Of a stretch of DNA of 64,000 nt, positions 7,860 through 16,901 are shown piece by piece. The DNA is from UBA4951 sp963616935. GTDB taxonomy: Bacteria; Bacillota_I; Bacilli_A; RFN20; CAG-826. The position numbers and the translations under genes were made by a program. The notes below the pieces were generated by a model that was not told the origin of the DNA, made no database searches, and saw nothing but the letters and a program-made list of their open reading frames with translations. Position 1 is the stretch's first letter. The number at the start of each line of letters is the position of its first letter. The stretch covers positions 186,001 through 250,000 of the forward strand of contig CAVEMS010000001.1 of assembly GCA_963616935.1 (NCBI GenBank), read 5' to 3'.

Positions 7860-8339
7860 ATGAACGAGAATGAGAAAGCGAGAAGGGTGATCGACGCGCT
7901 AAACGCCAAAGGACTGACGCTTGGGTCGGTGGAATCACTTACGGGCGGTCTTTTCGCTAGCGCCATCACAAGCGTTCCAGGCGCTAGTAAAGTCTTCAAA
8001 GGATCGCTAGTGACCTATTGGAGCGAGGAAAAAGTCGCTTTGGCGGGAGTCAATGAGAAGACGATAAAGGATTATGGCGTCGTCTCGCAAGAAGTGGCGA
8101 ATGAGATGGCCAAAGGCGGTAGGAAGAAACTCGGGGTCGATGTGTGTGTTTCCTTCACTGGGAATGCCGGTCCTTCTTCGGAACCTGGCATAGCTCCAGT
8201 CGGACGCGTCAATATGGCGATAGCTACCCCTTGGGGAAGAATGCAGATCCAACAGGATTTCACTTTGATGAGGAACGAAATCCGCGAAGCCTGCGTCGAC
8301 ATGGTCCTCGATCAACTGATCGCCATTTTCGACGAATAG
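7860..8339 (+). CDS. cinA: CinA C-terminal domain protein (nicotinamide-nucleotide amidase type)
   Basis: 159 residues, consisting only of the PncC/CinA-C domain. The family signature is present: SVESLTGGLFASAITSVPGASKVFKGS, YWSEEKVALAGV, and SFTGNAGPSSEPG with VGRVNMAI. The family hydrolyses nicotinamide mononucleotide to nicotinate mononucleotide, recycling a by-product of NAD-dependent ligation. The larger N-terminal domain of full CinA is absent, as in stand-alone PncC. AGAGGAG precedes the ATG, two bases after pgsA ends. In Firmicutes cinA is commonly just before recA. Confidence 0.88.
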   Translation: MNENEKARRVIDALNAKGLTLGSVESLTGGLFASAITSVPGASKVFKGSLVTYWSEEKVALAGVNEKTIKDYGVVSQEVANEMAKGGRKKLGVDVCVSFTGNAGPSSEPGIAPVGRVNMAIATPWGRMQIQQDFTLMRNEIREACVDMVLDQLIAIFDE

Positions 8340-8398
8340 CGAAAAAAGCGGAACGTTTTTCGAAAAGCATACCTATAGAAAAGTGGAGGCTAAATCAA

Positions 8399-9427
8399 AT
8401 GGCTAAAAAAATAGAAGAAGAAACGAACGAGAAAGACGAGGCGCTAGCTAAGGCGATTCGCGAAATCGAGAAGGCGTATGGCAAAGGCGCCGTCATGAAA
8501 ATGGGGGAGAAGCCGCATGTCGATGTTGATGTGATTCCCTCTGGAAGCTTGCTTATCGACCAGATTCTGGGCGTCGGCGGCTATCCGAAAGGAAGAATCG
8601 TTGAGATCTATGGCCCTGAAAGTTCAGGAAAGACAACGCTTGCGCTAGAGGCTGTAAGCGAAGCGCAGAAGAAAGGCGGCCGTGCGGCTTATGTCGATGC
8701 CGAACACGCGATTGATCCCGAATATGCCGAGAAGCTTGGCGTCAACATCGATGAGCTCATACTCTCGCAACCGGATAGCGGGGAGCAAGCTCTCGAGATC
8801 GTCGAAATGCTCGCCAATAGCGGAGCCATCGACATCATCATCGTCGATTCCGTCGCGGCGTTAGTCCCGCAACAGGAACTAGATGGCGTTATGGGTGATA
8901 ATCAAGTTGGGTTGCAAGCTAGGCTCATGTCGAAGGCCATGCGTAAATTGGCCGGTATTCTCTCACGCACGAATTGCTTGGTCATCTTCATCAACCAACT
9001 TCGTGAAAAAGTCGGCGTGATGTACGGAAATCCTGAAGTCACAACTGGTGGAAGGGCTCTAAAGTTCTACGCTTCGATACGCATAGACTTGCGCCGCCAA
9101 GAAGCGATTAAACAGGGAGCGGACATCGTCGGCAACACCGTCAAAGTGAAAGTCGTCAAAAACAAAGTCGCCCCTCCGTTCCGCAATTGCAGCGTCGATA
9201 TGATCTATGGCCAAGGCATTTCGAGGGAAGGCGAGATAGTCGATTTGGCCGTCGCCCATTCCCTCATGAATAAAAGCGGGAATTGGTATGAGTTAAACGG
9301 CGAAAAGATCGGAAACGGTCGCGAAGCAGTGAAGACTTACCTTAAAGAGAATAAAGAAATCGCGGATGAACTCGAAAAGAAAATCCGCGAGGCGATGAAA
9401 GCGGAAGGCTCCTCTTCCGAAGATTAA
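8399..9427 (+). CDS. recA: Recombinase RecA
   Basis: 342 residues from the ATG at 8399, which has GGAGG at 8385-8389. A longer open frame reaches back to 8144 through cinA but has no family similarity. RecA forms filaments on single-stranded DNA, exchanges strands and triggers SOS cleavage. Walker A GPESSGKT, the Walker B region IIIVDSVAAL, the L1/L2 loops (LAGILSRTNCLVIFINQLREK and GNPEVTTGGRALKFYAS) and KVVKNKVAPPFR are all present. The tail is short and acidic (SSSED). Confidence 0.97.
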   Translation: MAKKIEEETNEKDEALAKAIREIEKAYGKGAVMKMGEKPHVDVDVIPSGSLLIDQILGVGGYPKGRIVEIYGPESSGKTTLALEAVSEAQKKGGRAAYVDAEHAIDPEYAEKLGVNIDELILSQPDSGEQALEIVEMLANSGAIDIIIVDSVAALVPQQELDGVMGDNQVGLQARLMSKAMRKLAGILSRTNCLVIFINQLREKVGVMYGNPEVTTGGRALKFYASIRIDLRRQEAIKQGADIVGNTVKVKVVKNKVAPPFRNCSVDMIYGQGISREGEIVDLAVAHSLMNKSGNWYELNGEKIGNGREAVKTYLKENKEIADELEKKIREAMKAEGSSSED

Positions 9428-9432
9428 TGAAT

Positions 9433-9463
9433 ATGGCGCCAAATAAAATTGGCGCCATTTTTC
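9433..9463 (+). terminator. Terminator of recA
   Basis: Perfect 10-bp stem: ATGGCGCCAA (9433-9442) pairs with TTGGCGCCAT (9449-9458) around a 6-base loop, followed by TTTT. Confidence 0.88.
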
Positions 9464-9510
9464 AAAAAACATTGCAAATCGCACACCAATTTATCAAAAG
9501 GCGGTAAGAG

Positions 9511-10212
9511 ATGAAGGAAAAAGAACTCAATATCGATTTCTCTTGTCATGTACTCTATTCGAAGAAATGCGAAAAAGAAGTGAAAAAGAGCATCGCTTTG
9601 CACTATCCGTCAGAGGAAAGAGAAGGCGTTTTCGAAGCCTTCCAAAAGAAATACGTCGAGTTCCTTTCCGATTGGAGAAAGGATTTGGGTGGCAAAAAGA
9701 ATTTCCATAACGGGATAGGCGGGACTTATGACAACATCGCTCTTATGACTTATTACGTTGTCGCGCATGGCGTTGTGACCACAAAGGAGATCGGGGAGAT
9801 GCTCGAAAACATCTTTTTGCCGTCATTTAAAAAACTCAGATTCGTTAATTACAACAAACATTGTTGGAAAAAACCGATGTATATGGCATTTGCCAAAGCG
9901 AAAAGCAGATGCGATAAATGGGGCGATTACGATATGCGAATCGATCCATACGACAAGAAAGAGCCGACTCATTATGAATTTCACTCTTGCCCGGTTGCCG
10001 AGTTCGCCAAAAAGCATGGGCTTAACGAGGTTATGCCCGCTTTATGCAACATCGATTATCGCGCCATGGAGTGCTTGCATGTCAAATTGGTGAGAAAAAA
10101 CACCTGTTCTAACGGCGATAAATGCGATTACACCTTTTATGGCGATAAAGACGAAAGACTCAAGGGGCACGAGGAATATGTCGATGAGGAAGGATATCGT
10201 CGAAATGAATAG
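9511..10212 (+). CDS. L-2-amino-thiazoline-4-carboxylate hydrolase-like protein
   Basis: 233 residues. The C-terminal half fits the ATC hydrolase family: HSCPVAEFAKKHGL, then LCNIDYRAMECLHVKLVR and a C..GD..CDYTFYGD end with conserved cysteines. Characterised members open the thiazoline ring of L-ATC to S-carbamoyl-cysteine, but most relatives are anaerobe proteins of unknown substrate. The N-terminal 120 residues are helical (YPSEEREGVFEAFQKKYVEFLSDW). Cysteine positions suggest a thiol-dependent or metal site, which is inference. It appears monocistronic between the recA terminator and a new promoter region near 10231. Confidence 0.65.
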   Translation: MKEKELNIDFSCHVLYSKKCEKEVKKSIALHYPSEEREGVFEAFQKKYVEFLSDWRKDLGGKKNFHNGIGGTYDNIALMTYYVVAHGVVTTKEIGEMLENIFLPSFKKLRFVNYNKHCWKKPMYMAFAKAKSRCDKWGDYDMRIDPYDKKEPTHYEFHSCPVAEFAKKHGLNEVMPALCNIDYRAMECLHVKLVRKNTCSNGDKCDYTFYGDKDERLKGHEEYVDEEGYRRNE

Positions 10213-10285
10213 CCGTTAACGCAGTTTCCATTGACTTTTTGCTTGAGATAGAAGAATATAATCGCGTTTTTTAGAGAGGTTAATC

Positions 10286-10684
10286 ATGGCTTGTTTCACT
10301 GTCACCTTGGCCGCAGCGTGCGGCGTTACTGTTGCGAGGCACATCGTAGCCAAGAAAGAAAATAAAAAAGTATTGATTGATGGCGAAAACATCATCGCCA
10401 AGCCTGAAAAATGGTCTAACAGACTTAAATATCTCGAACTTTCGCTATACGGAGGCTCTCTCCTTTTGGCGGGCGAACACTTGATTCATGGCGAAGTGAC
10501 CGTTATTCCGCCTTTCCTTACCGCCCTCTCTTCTAAGGAAGCGACGCAGGAGATGTTCGTGGAAATGGGCACGGTCGGCGTCCCAATGCTATTGGCGATC
10601 GTGTTGGTTTGGATTGTCGCCGTATTTGCCGTCAGCGCTTTTAGACGCAAACGCAACAAGAAGGCCGTTCTCGAAAATAAATAA
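10286..10684 (+). CDS. Small membrane protein, unknown function
   Basis: 132 residues with an N-terminal hydrophobic helix (about 2-20), a second around 50-68 (LYGGSLLLAGEHLIHGEV) and a third around 95-118 (MLLAIVLVWIVAVFAV), ending RRKRNKK. TTGACT at 10231 and TATAAT at 10257 lie upstream but 20 bases apart, longer than ideal; AGAGAGG precedes the ATG. It is followed 5 bases later by another membrane protein gene, and the two look like one operon. No family identified. Confidence 0.6.
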   Translation: MACFTVTLAAACGVTVARHIVAKKENKKVLIDGENIIAKPEKWSNRLKYLELSLYGGSLLLAGEHLIHGEVTVIPPFLTALSSKEATQEMFVEMGTVGVPMLLAIVLVWIVAVFAVSAFRRKRNKKAVLENK

Positions 10685-10689
10685 GCAAA

Positions 10690-10974
10690 ATGTATTTTCT
10701 TACGACTTTGGCGGCGACTTTGATAACCGCCCTATTCTATTTTTTGTTTAGAAAAGTCAGAAAGCTTCACCTTGAAGTGTTGCTTATCGCCTATGGAAGC
10801 GCGACCGTCATGTGGTTGATAGATTGCTTTCATTCGTTGATAAAGGGCGAAGGGTTCCTTTCCATTGAAATTCCGACTGACATTTATATATCTTTGCTGA
10901 CCATATTTCTGGGTTTGGCTTTTTGGCTTATCGTCGCCTTGGTCATGAACCATCATAGCAAAAGCAATTCGTAG
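10690..10974 (+). CDS. Small membrane protein, unknown function
   Basis: 94 residues with three hydrophobic segments: 3-18 (LTTLAATLITALFYFLF), about 28-46 (EVLLIAYGSATVMWLIDCF) and about 65-86 (LLTIFLGLAFWLIVALVM), ending in a histidine-rich tail NHHSK. There is no clear ribosome site, so translation is probably coupled to the preceding gene. The pair may form one membrane complex; this is inferred from spacing only. The following 261 bases to rny contain AT-rich sequence and a small GTACC-AAAA-GGTAC inverted repeat at 11105-11118. Confidence 0.58.
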   Translation: MYFLTTLAATLITALFYFLFRKVRKLHLEVLLIAYGSATVMWLIDCFHSLIKGEGFLSIEIPTDIYISLLTIFLGLAFWLIVALVMNHHSKSNS

Positions 10975-11235
10975 CCGCCTAAATGAGAGATCGCTTTAAA
11001 ATTGAAGGCTTTAACGCCGATTGATGCTACTTTCGTGCCCGATATGCCGATTGGCCGAAAACTAATCTATAGCCATATTTGTCGCCTGGGTTTAGAATAG
11101 CATCGTACCAAAAGGTACTTCGTCCCATCAGTTTGGTAAAATCTGGGCTATATATCGAATTCCTTCGTTATAAATCCGCTCATAATATATCTCTTCAGTT
11201 GGGAAAGTTCTTTTTGAATAAGGAGTAATAAAAAC

Positions 11236-12801
11236 ATGTTAGATTGGTATTGGGTATTGATTGCCGCTGTTATCGCTATGGTTGTCGGCGGCGCTTTAGT
11301 CTACCTTTTCCTCCGTCTTGTCGGTGGAATGAAAATGAAAACCAGCGAAAAAGCCGCTAAACAAATCATCCATGACGCCGAAATCAAAGCCGATCGTCTG
11401 ACCAAAAGCGCCGAGTTAGACGCCAAACAAACGGCTTTCGAAATGAAACAGCAAGCGCAAAACGAAATCCGCATCATGAAGCAAGAAGTTCAACTTCAGC
11501 AAAACAAACTCGACGCCAGGGAAGACGCCATCGATCAAAGGGACAACGCTTTGATCAAAAAGGAAAACGCCCTCGATGCGAAAAACGATTTGCTCGATAA
11601 GAAAATCGAGGAAAACGAGAAAAAGAGCCAAGAACTCAGCGACAAAATCGATGGAATCATCTCCGAGCTCGAAAAAGTTAGCGGCATGTCCGTGAAGGAA
11701 GCGCATGACGAGATCATGGCTCGAGTGGAAAACAAAATGTCCAGCGAGATCGCCGCTTATATCAAGAATGCCGAAGACGAAGCGGAGGAAACCGCCGAAG
11801 CGAAAGCGAAAGATCTCCTTTCCTTGGCTTGCGACAAATACGCGCAAGAAGTCACGACGGAACGTTCCGTCGCCGTCATCTCCCTCCCGACGGATGAATT
11901 AAAGGGTCGCATCATCGGCCGCGAAGGAAGGAATATCCGTGTTTTGGAATCCACTTTGGGCGTTGATTTGGTCATCGACGACACGCCAGAAGTCATTACC
12001 ATCTCTTGCTTCGATCCTATCCGCAGGGAAGTCGCCAAGCGCACCTTGGACGCTCTCGTGAAAGATGGTCGCATCCAACCTGGGCGCATAGAAGAGATGG
12101 CCAACAAATTCAAGAACGATGTTCAAGCCGATTGCACTCGTGCCGGCATCGAAGCCGCGAATCGTTTGGGACTTGCCCATATCAATCGCGAATTGCTTAG
12201 CGTTTTAGGACGTTTGAAATATCGCACTTCTTATGGTCAAAACGTTTTGCAGCATTCCATCGAAGCCGCTTATTTGACGGGAACGATGGCCGCCGAGCTT
12301 GGGCTCGATCAGAACCTGGCCCGTCGCGCCGGTCTCCTTCATGATATCGGCAAAGCCGTCGATTTCGAGCAAGAGGGCAGCCACGTCCAACTCGGCGCCG
12401 AATTGGCCCGCAAATACAATGAGCCGGAAGTCGTCGTCAATTCCATCGAATCGCACCATGGCGACGTTCCCGCGAAGAGCGTCATTGCGCACTTGGTGAT
12501 GGCCGCTGACACTCTAAGCGCCGCACGCCCAGGGGCTCGTAGCGAATCTTTGGAGAATTACACGAAGCGCATAACCAAGCTTGAGGAAATCGCCAAAGCG
12601 TATGACGGCGTCCAACAGGCCTACGCCATGCAAGCGGGCCGCGAGATCCGCGTGATGGTGATTCCTGAGAAGGTAAGCGACGCCGATGCCATCAAGATGG
12701 CACAACAGCTTCGCGAGCAGATAGAGACGACGATGACCTATCCTGGTCAAATCAAAGTTTCCGTCATCCGCGAATATCGAGCCACGGAGACAGCCAAATA
12801 A
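11236..12801 (+). CDS. rny: Ribonuclease Y
   Basis: 521 residues. Membrane-anchored endoribonuclease that starts mRNA decay in Firmicutes. Order of parts: transmembrane helix at about 4-26, long coiled coil at about 30-190, KH domain (KGRIIGREGRNIRVLESTLGVD, about 223-245), HD hydrolase domain with HSIEAAYLTG and the metal-binding HDIGKAVD near 375, then the C-terminal IKVSVIREYRATETAK. AAGGAG precedes the ATG. Its stop shares a base with ymdB. The neighbouring miaB carries a YmcA/YlbF-like domain, a family known to modulate RNase Y. Confidence 0.97.
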   Translation: MLDWYWVLIAAVIAMVVGGALVYLFLRLVGGMKMKTSEKAAKQIIHDAEIKADRLTKSAELDAKQTAFEMKQQAQNEIRIMKQEVQLQQNKLDAREDAIDQRDNALIKKENALDAKNDLLDKKIEENEKKSQELSDKIDGIISELEKVSGMSVKEAHDEIMARVENKMSSEIAAYIKNAEDEAEETAEAKAKDLLSLACDKYAQEVTTERSVAVISLPTDELKGRIIGREGRNIRVLESTLGVDLVIDDTPEVITISCFDPIRREVAKRTLDALVKDGRIQPGRIEEMANKFKNDVQADCTRAGIEAANRLGLAHINRELLSVLGRLKYRTSYGQNVLQHSIEAAYLTGTMAAELGLDQNLARRAGLLHDIGKAVDFEQEGSHVQLGAELARKYNEPEVVVNSIESHHGDVPAKSVIAHLVMAADTLSAARPGARSESLENYTKRITKLEEIAKAYDGVQQAYAMQAGREIRVMVIPEKVSDADAIKMAQQLREQIETTMTYPGQIKVSVIREYRATETAK

Positions 12802-13607
12802 TGAAAATCCTCTTTTATGGGGATATTGTCGGAAGGGTGGGCCGCAACGCGGTCCATCTTTCCTTAAACAGGTTAAAAGCTGAATATGGCATCGATTTCG
12901 TGATTGCCAACGCAGAGAATGCATCGCACGGCAGAGGCCTAACGAAAAAGAATTATCACGATTTGATAGGTTTTGGATGTGACGCTTTGACGCTTGGGAA
13001 CCATTGGGCCGATAAGGTCGAGATTGAAGATTATATCGATCGCGCTGATCGGCTCATAAGACCGCTTAATCTCGTCTCCTTCTCAAAGGGCGTTGGATCG
13101 AAGGTCTTTATGTGTGGCGATATCCCGATTCGAGTCACTAATATCTTGGGAACCGGATTTATGAAAGAGGAAGTGGCCTCTCCATACACGAGCTTTGCCG
13201 AGTTGCTGCTTGATTCTAAACCGTGCATCCATATCGTCGATTACCATGCCGAAGCCACGAGCGAGAAGATAACGTTCGCGCACTTCTTCGATGGGAAGGC
13301 GACGCTATTCGTCGGAACCCATACGCACGTTCAAACGGCGGATGCGAGGATTTTGGAAAAAGGCAGCGCCTTCATGACCGACGTCGGGATGACGGGAGAC
13401 CCAGATGGCGTCATCGGCTTTAGCAAAGAAAGCGTCATCGCCAAAGTCGTCATGGGCGATCGTAGGCCGTTTTCCTTAAACAAAGACGCCAGAATGATGG
13501 TGAACGCATTGATAATCGAAGTGGACGAAGTTTCTTATCGCGTCCTTTCCTTAAAACCTTTAAACTTCATCGTGGAGGGAAATTATGAAGAAAGCCTTGA
13601 TAATTGA
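12801..13607 (+). CDS. ymdB: YmdB-family metallophosphoesterase
   Basis: 268 residues. Signature motifs are FYGDIVGRVGR at the start, ANAENASHGRGLT, TLGNHWAD, YHAEATSEK and VGTHTHVQTADARIL, which supply the dinuclear metal ligands. The Bacillus protein is a 2',3'-cyclic nucleotide phosphodiesterase influencing biofilm and motility decisions, and the gene follows rny there too. The start overlaps the rny stop by one base with GGAG upstream. The last 23 bases overlap miaB. Confidence 0.93.
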   Translation: MKILFYGDIVGRVGRNAVHLSLNRLKAEYGIDFVIANAENASHGRGLTKKNYHDLIGFGCDALTLGNHWADKVEIEDYIDRADRLIRPLNLVSFSKGVGSKVFMCGDIPIRVTNILGTGFMKEEVASPYTSFAELLLDSKPCIHIVDYHAEATSEKITFAHFFDGKATLFVGTHTHVQTADARILEKGSAFMTDVGMTGDPDGVIGFSKESVIAKVVMGDRRPFSLNKDARMMVNALIIEVDEVSYRVLSLKPLNFIVEGNYEESLDN

Positions 13608-15321
13608 TACGCCAAAAAGCGAAACGGCCGCAAAACGCCCTCCGGTTTCGAGGACCTTTGACGATGGCAAGATTCCTTTGAATCTCGTTTCTTTCGCCAA
13701 AGGGAAGAAATTCTACATCAGAACTTACGGCTGCCAAGCCAATTACCGCGATGAGGAAACGATGGCCGGATACCTCTCGAAAGCCGGCTTCGAACGCACG
13801 AATGAGCCGCGCGAAGCGGATCTTGCGATTATAAACACTTGTGCCGTTAGAGAAAACGCCGAAGAGAAGATCTATGGCGAAATCGGCACTTTTAAGGCGA
13901 ATAAAGAACGAAATCCTTCTTTCATGCTAGTGCTTGCCGGTTGTGTCATGGGCGAAGAAGGCGTCGGCGAATCCCTTTTGAAAACGTATCCTTTCATCTC
14001 TTTGATAATCGGGACGCATGAAGTGAGCAAGCTTCCTCTTTTGCTAAGCGAATCGATCTCCCAAAAGAGATCGGTCGTCTCTTCTTCCTCTTTTTCTAGC
14101 GAAGTCGTTGAGCAAATGCCCTCTTTACGCCTTTCCTCGTTCGAAGCCTATGTGAATATCTCTTATGGCTGCGATAAATTCTGCACCTATTGCATCGTCC
14201 CATATACAAGGGGTCGCGAGAGAAGCCGCAAAAAGGAAGACGTCATCAAAGAGTGCAAAGAACTCCTCGAAAGCGGCTATAAGCAAATCACCTTGCTAGG
14301 TCAAAACGTCAATAGCTATGGCTTGGATCTCAAAGACGGCACGAATTTCGCTTCTTTATTGGAAGAGGTCGCTCTTCTTGGGATACCGCATATCAAATTC
14401 CTTACCTCATATCCTAGCCAATTCACCGATGAAATGATCGATGTGATGGCCAAATACCCGAATATAGACCATTGGCTCCATCTCCCCGTCCAAAGCGGTT
14501 CCTCCTCTTGCTTACGGCGCATGGGCAGGAGATACACGAGAGAGGAATATCTCGATTTGGTGAAACGCATCAAGAAAAAGATCCCTGATATCGCCTTGAC
14601 GACCGACATCATCGTCGGCTTTCCAGGCGAGACGGAAGAGGAGTTCTCCGATACCCTAAGCCTTATGAAGGAAGTCGGCTATTCGAGCGCGTACACTTTC
14701 ATTTATTCGCCGCGCATCGGAACGCCGGCTGCCAAAATGAAGCAAGTCCCGGCTGAGGTAACCAAGGAGCGTTTCGCTAGGCTAAAGGCTTTGACGGATG
14801 AGCTTACGGCCGCTTCAAGCGATGAGATGTTAGGGAAAACCGTCTCTGTGTTGGTTAGTGGCCCAAGTAAAAAAGACCCCAATAAGCTAAGCGGCTACTC
14901 GGATAATGGAAAACTGATCCATTTCGATGGGCCTGCTTATCTGACCGGATGCCTCGTCAAAGTGAAGATTCTCGCCTCGAAGACGTATTCGCTCCATGGC
15001 GAATTGGCGGAGGATCCTCTTTTGGCGAAAGCCAAGGATGCGGCGTACATGATGAGTGTCGATCCCTTATTGAAAAGATTCGAAGAACTCGGTGACGCGA
15101 TATCCAAAGACACAAAGCTTAAGAGCCTTGGCGAGGAATACGCCAAAACGAAGAAAGAGCTCGCCCTTTCAATCGGCGAGAAAGAAAAATACGACGGAAT
15201 CAAAAAGAGATTCGACGCTTTAAGGATTGAGATAGAGGGATATCCGTCTTTGGCCAATTACGATGCGCTTAAAGACGATGTGTCCGAAGAGCTTTCCTCC
15301 ATAGCCGAGGTTTTGAAATGA
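13585..15321 (+). CDS. miaB: tRNA methylthiotransferase MiaB fused to a YmcA/YlbF-like domain
   Basis: 578 residues. MiaB adds a methylthio group to i6A37 of tRNAs, using two 4Fe-4S clusters. The N-terminal cluster ligands are C50, C86 and C120; the radical SAM ligands are C196, C200, C203 in YGCDKFCTYC; a TRAM domain ends near residue 475. The extra 100 residues (about 478-578) are helical, starting DPLLKRFEELGDAI and including YDGIKKRFDALRIEIEGYPSL, and resemble the Com_YlbF family (YmcA, YlbF). In B. subtilis ymcA directly follows miaB, so this looks like a fusion of neighbours. GGAGGG precedes the ATG, inside ymdB. Confidence 0.93.
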   Translation: MKKALIIDTPKSETAAKRPPVSRTFDDGKIPLNLVSFAKGKKFYIRTYGCQANYRDEETMAGYLSKAGFERTNEPREADLAIINTCAVRENAEEKIYGEIGTFKANKERNPSFMLVLAGCVMGEEGVGESLLKTYPFISLIIGTHEVSKLPLLLSESISQKRSVVSSSSFSSEVVEQMPSLRLSSFEAYVNISYGCDKFCTYCIVPYTRGRERSRKKEDVIKECKELLESGYKQITLLGQNVNSYGLDLKDGTNFASLLEEVALLGIPHIKFLTSYPSQFTDEMIDVMAKYPNIDHWLHLPVQSGSSSCLRRMGRRYTREEYLDLVKRIKKKIPDIALTTDIIVGFPGETEEEFSDTLSLMKEVGYSSAYTFIYSPRIGTPAAKMKQVPAEVTKERFARLKALTDELTAASSDEMLGKTVSVLVSGPSKKDPNKLSGYSDNGKLIHFDGPAYLTGCLVKVKILASKTYSLHGELAEDPLLAKAKDAAYMMSVDPLLKRFEELGDAISKDTKLKSLGEEYAKTKKELALSIGEKEKYDGIKKRFDALRIEIEGYPSLANYDALKDDVSEELSSIAEVLK

Positions 15322-16193
15322 TCGTCGCACTGATTGGGCCGACTGCCTCTGGAAAGAGCAAATTGGCCGTCAGTTTGGCCAAAAAGATTGATGGCGAAAT
15401 CATTAATGGCGACGCTTTTCAGGTCTATAGGGATTTTCGAATCTCCACAGCTAGGCCTAGTGAAGAGGAGATGGAGGGCGTGCCTCATCACCTTTTCGGC
15501 TTTCTTCCTTCAAACATCACCTACGATACGCATCAATACCAAAAAGATGCAAGAGAGGCTATATCCGAGGTCATTTCACGGGGCAAAACGCCGATTGTCG
15601 TCGGTGGCAGCGGGCTTTATATAAGGAGTGCTCTCTACGATTATGATTTGGCGCTTGATACAACGGGTGTCGATATGTCGCCTTATTCGGATATGAGCGA
15701 CACGGAGCTGCATTCGGAATTAGAGAAATTGGACCCAACCGAAGCGAAGAAAATACCATATCAAAACCGCCGTCGGGTGCTTAGGTCGATAGAGATTTGT
15801 TTGGCGGCAGGGGAAAGCAAAACATCCTTGCTCTCCAAACAAAACCATTCCCCGATATTCGAAACCGCCTTCTATCGCCTTTCGCCGAATAGGGAAGATC
15901 TTTTTCGGAATATAGAAAAAAGAACCGAAAAGATGTTTAGCGACGGAATCGTGAATGAGGTGCTTCCGAAAATCTCTAACGTGACGGAAATCAAAGGCGC
16001 ATACCAAGCGATCGGTGTGAAGGAATTCTTCGCCTATCGCGATAAGAAAGCGACTTTGGAAGAGACTAAGGAAGCAATAATCCTCGACACCAAGCATTAC
16101 GTGAAGAGACAAGAGACGTTTTTCCGTCATCAATTCGATGCGAAAATCGTCACAGATCTCAAGGAGATAATCGATGATCTCGAAAATAGATGA
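15318..16193 (+). CDS. miaA: tRNA dimethylallyltransferase
   Basis: 291 residues. It transfers the isoprenyl group from DMAPP to A37 of tRNAs reading UNN codons, making the substrate of MiaB, the gene just upstream. P-loop GPTASGKS at 7-14, INGDAFQVYRDFRISTARPS with the catalytic aspartate region, VGGSGLYIRSALYDY, YQNRRRVLRSIEI and IGVKEFF are all in place. It overlaps miaB by four bases (ATGA). DMAPP would come from the MEP pathway, represented here by ispF and ispD. Confidence 0.95.
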   Translation: MIVALIGPTASGKSKLAVSLAKKIDGEIINGDAFQVYRDFRISTARPSEEEMEGVPHHLFGFLPSNITYDTHQYQKDAREAISEVISRGKTPIVVGGSGLYIRSALYDYDLALDTTGVDMSPYSDMSDTELHSELEKLDPTEAKKIPYQNRRRVLRSIEICLAAGESKTSLLSKQNHSPIFETAFYRLSPNREDLFRNIEKRTEKMFSDGIVNEVLPKISNVTEIKGAYQAIGVKEFFAYRDKKATLEETKEAIILDTKHYVKRQETFFRHQFDAKIVTDLKEIIDDLENR

Positions 16194-16860
16194 GAGGACC
16201 CTTCCGTTATTTGGCGAAGACGGCTTGAATCGGCTTATGGGCAAGAAAGTCGTCGTCTTCGGCTTAGGAGGCGTCGGCGGAACCTGCTTCGAAGCGCTTC
16301 TTCGCACTGGCGTATCGCCGTTAATTGGCGTTGATTTCGATACGGTCGAGGAGAGCAATCTCAATAGGCAGATACTATTTTCTTATAACGACATCGGAAG
16401 GAAAAAAAGCGATGCCGCCTTCGATAGGGCCAAATCCATTAGACCTGATTCGAATGTTACGACGCTTGATATGAAAATTGACGCTTCGTCTTTGGATTCG
16501 GAAATTTTTTCGGACGCCGCTATATGGATAGACGCCGTCGACGATATCCTTGCAAAAGTCGCCTTAATTTCCAAAGCGAGGGAAAAGAATATCCCATTGA
16601 TCGTATCACTTGGTATGGGGAATAGAATCGATCCATCCGCCGTCTATCAGACTAGATTAGACAAAACGAGCGGCGATCCTTTGGCCAAGAAGCTACGCAA
16701 GATGCTTAGAGAAAGGGAGATACCGTTAAAGGAAGTCGAAGTGGTGGCTTCGAAAGAACTTCCTATCGTTAGGGGGAGCAAGCCAAGTTCGGCGATGATG
16801 GTTCCTTCCTCCGCTGGTCTTTCTTTGGCCATGATGGCCATCAAGAAACTACTAAAGTAG
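16174..16860 (+). CDS. tcdA: tRNA threonylcarbamoyladenosine dehydratase (ThiF/MoeB superfamily)
   Basis: 228 residues. E1-like adenylating fold: FGEDGLNRLMGKKVVVFGLGGVGG (nucleotide-binding glycines), DFDTVEESNLNRQI, AIWIDAVDDILAKV, VSLGMGNRIDPS and a C-terminal GSKPSSAMMVPSSAGL. These match the TcdA branch, which cyclises t6A to ct6A in tRNA, better than ThiF or MoeB; no zinc-binding CxxC pairs are seen. It is shorter than the E. coli enzyme (268). It starts 20 bases inside miaA with AAGGAG upstream, consistent with a tRNA-modification operon. Confidence 0.85.
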   Translation: MISKIDERTLPLFGEDGLNRLMGKKVVVFGLGGVGGTCFEALLRTGVSPLIGVDFDTVEESNLNRQILFSYNDIGRKKSDAAFDRAKSIRPDSNVTTLDMKIDASSLDSEIFSDAAIWIDAVDDILAKVALISKAREKNIPLIVSLGMGNRIDPSAVYQTRLDKTSGDPLAKKLRKMLREREIPLKEVEVVASKELPIVRGSKPSSAMMVPSSAGLSLAMMAIKKLLK

Positions 16861-16901
16861 TCTTAAATGGAATATCCTAATATATAAGTCGGAGAGAAAA
16901 T

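Noticed and set aside
8144..8398. Long N-terminal extension of recA
   Set aside because: The frame is open through cinA, but the sequence has no RecA similarity and the ATG at 8399 has a proper GGAGG site.
8340..8398. SOS box upstream of recA
   Set aside because: GAACG and TTTCG-like strings are present but no CGAAC-N4-GTTCG site.
11416..11847. Open frames opposite rny and many other large genes
   Set aside because: They overlap well-supported genes completely, have no start signals or recognisable families, and reflect codon bias.
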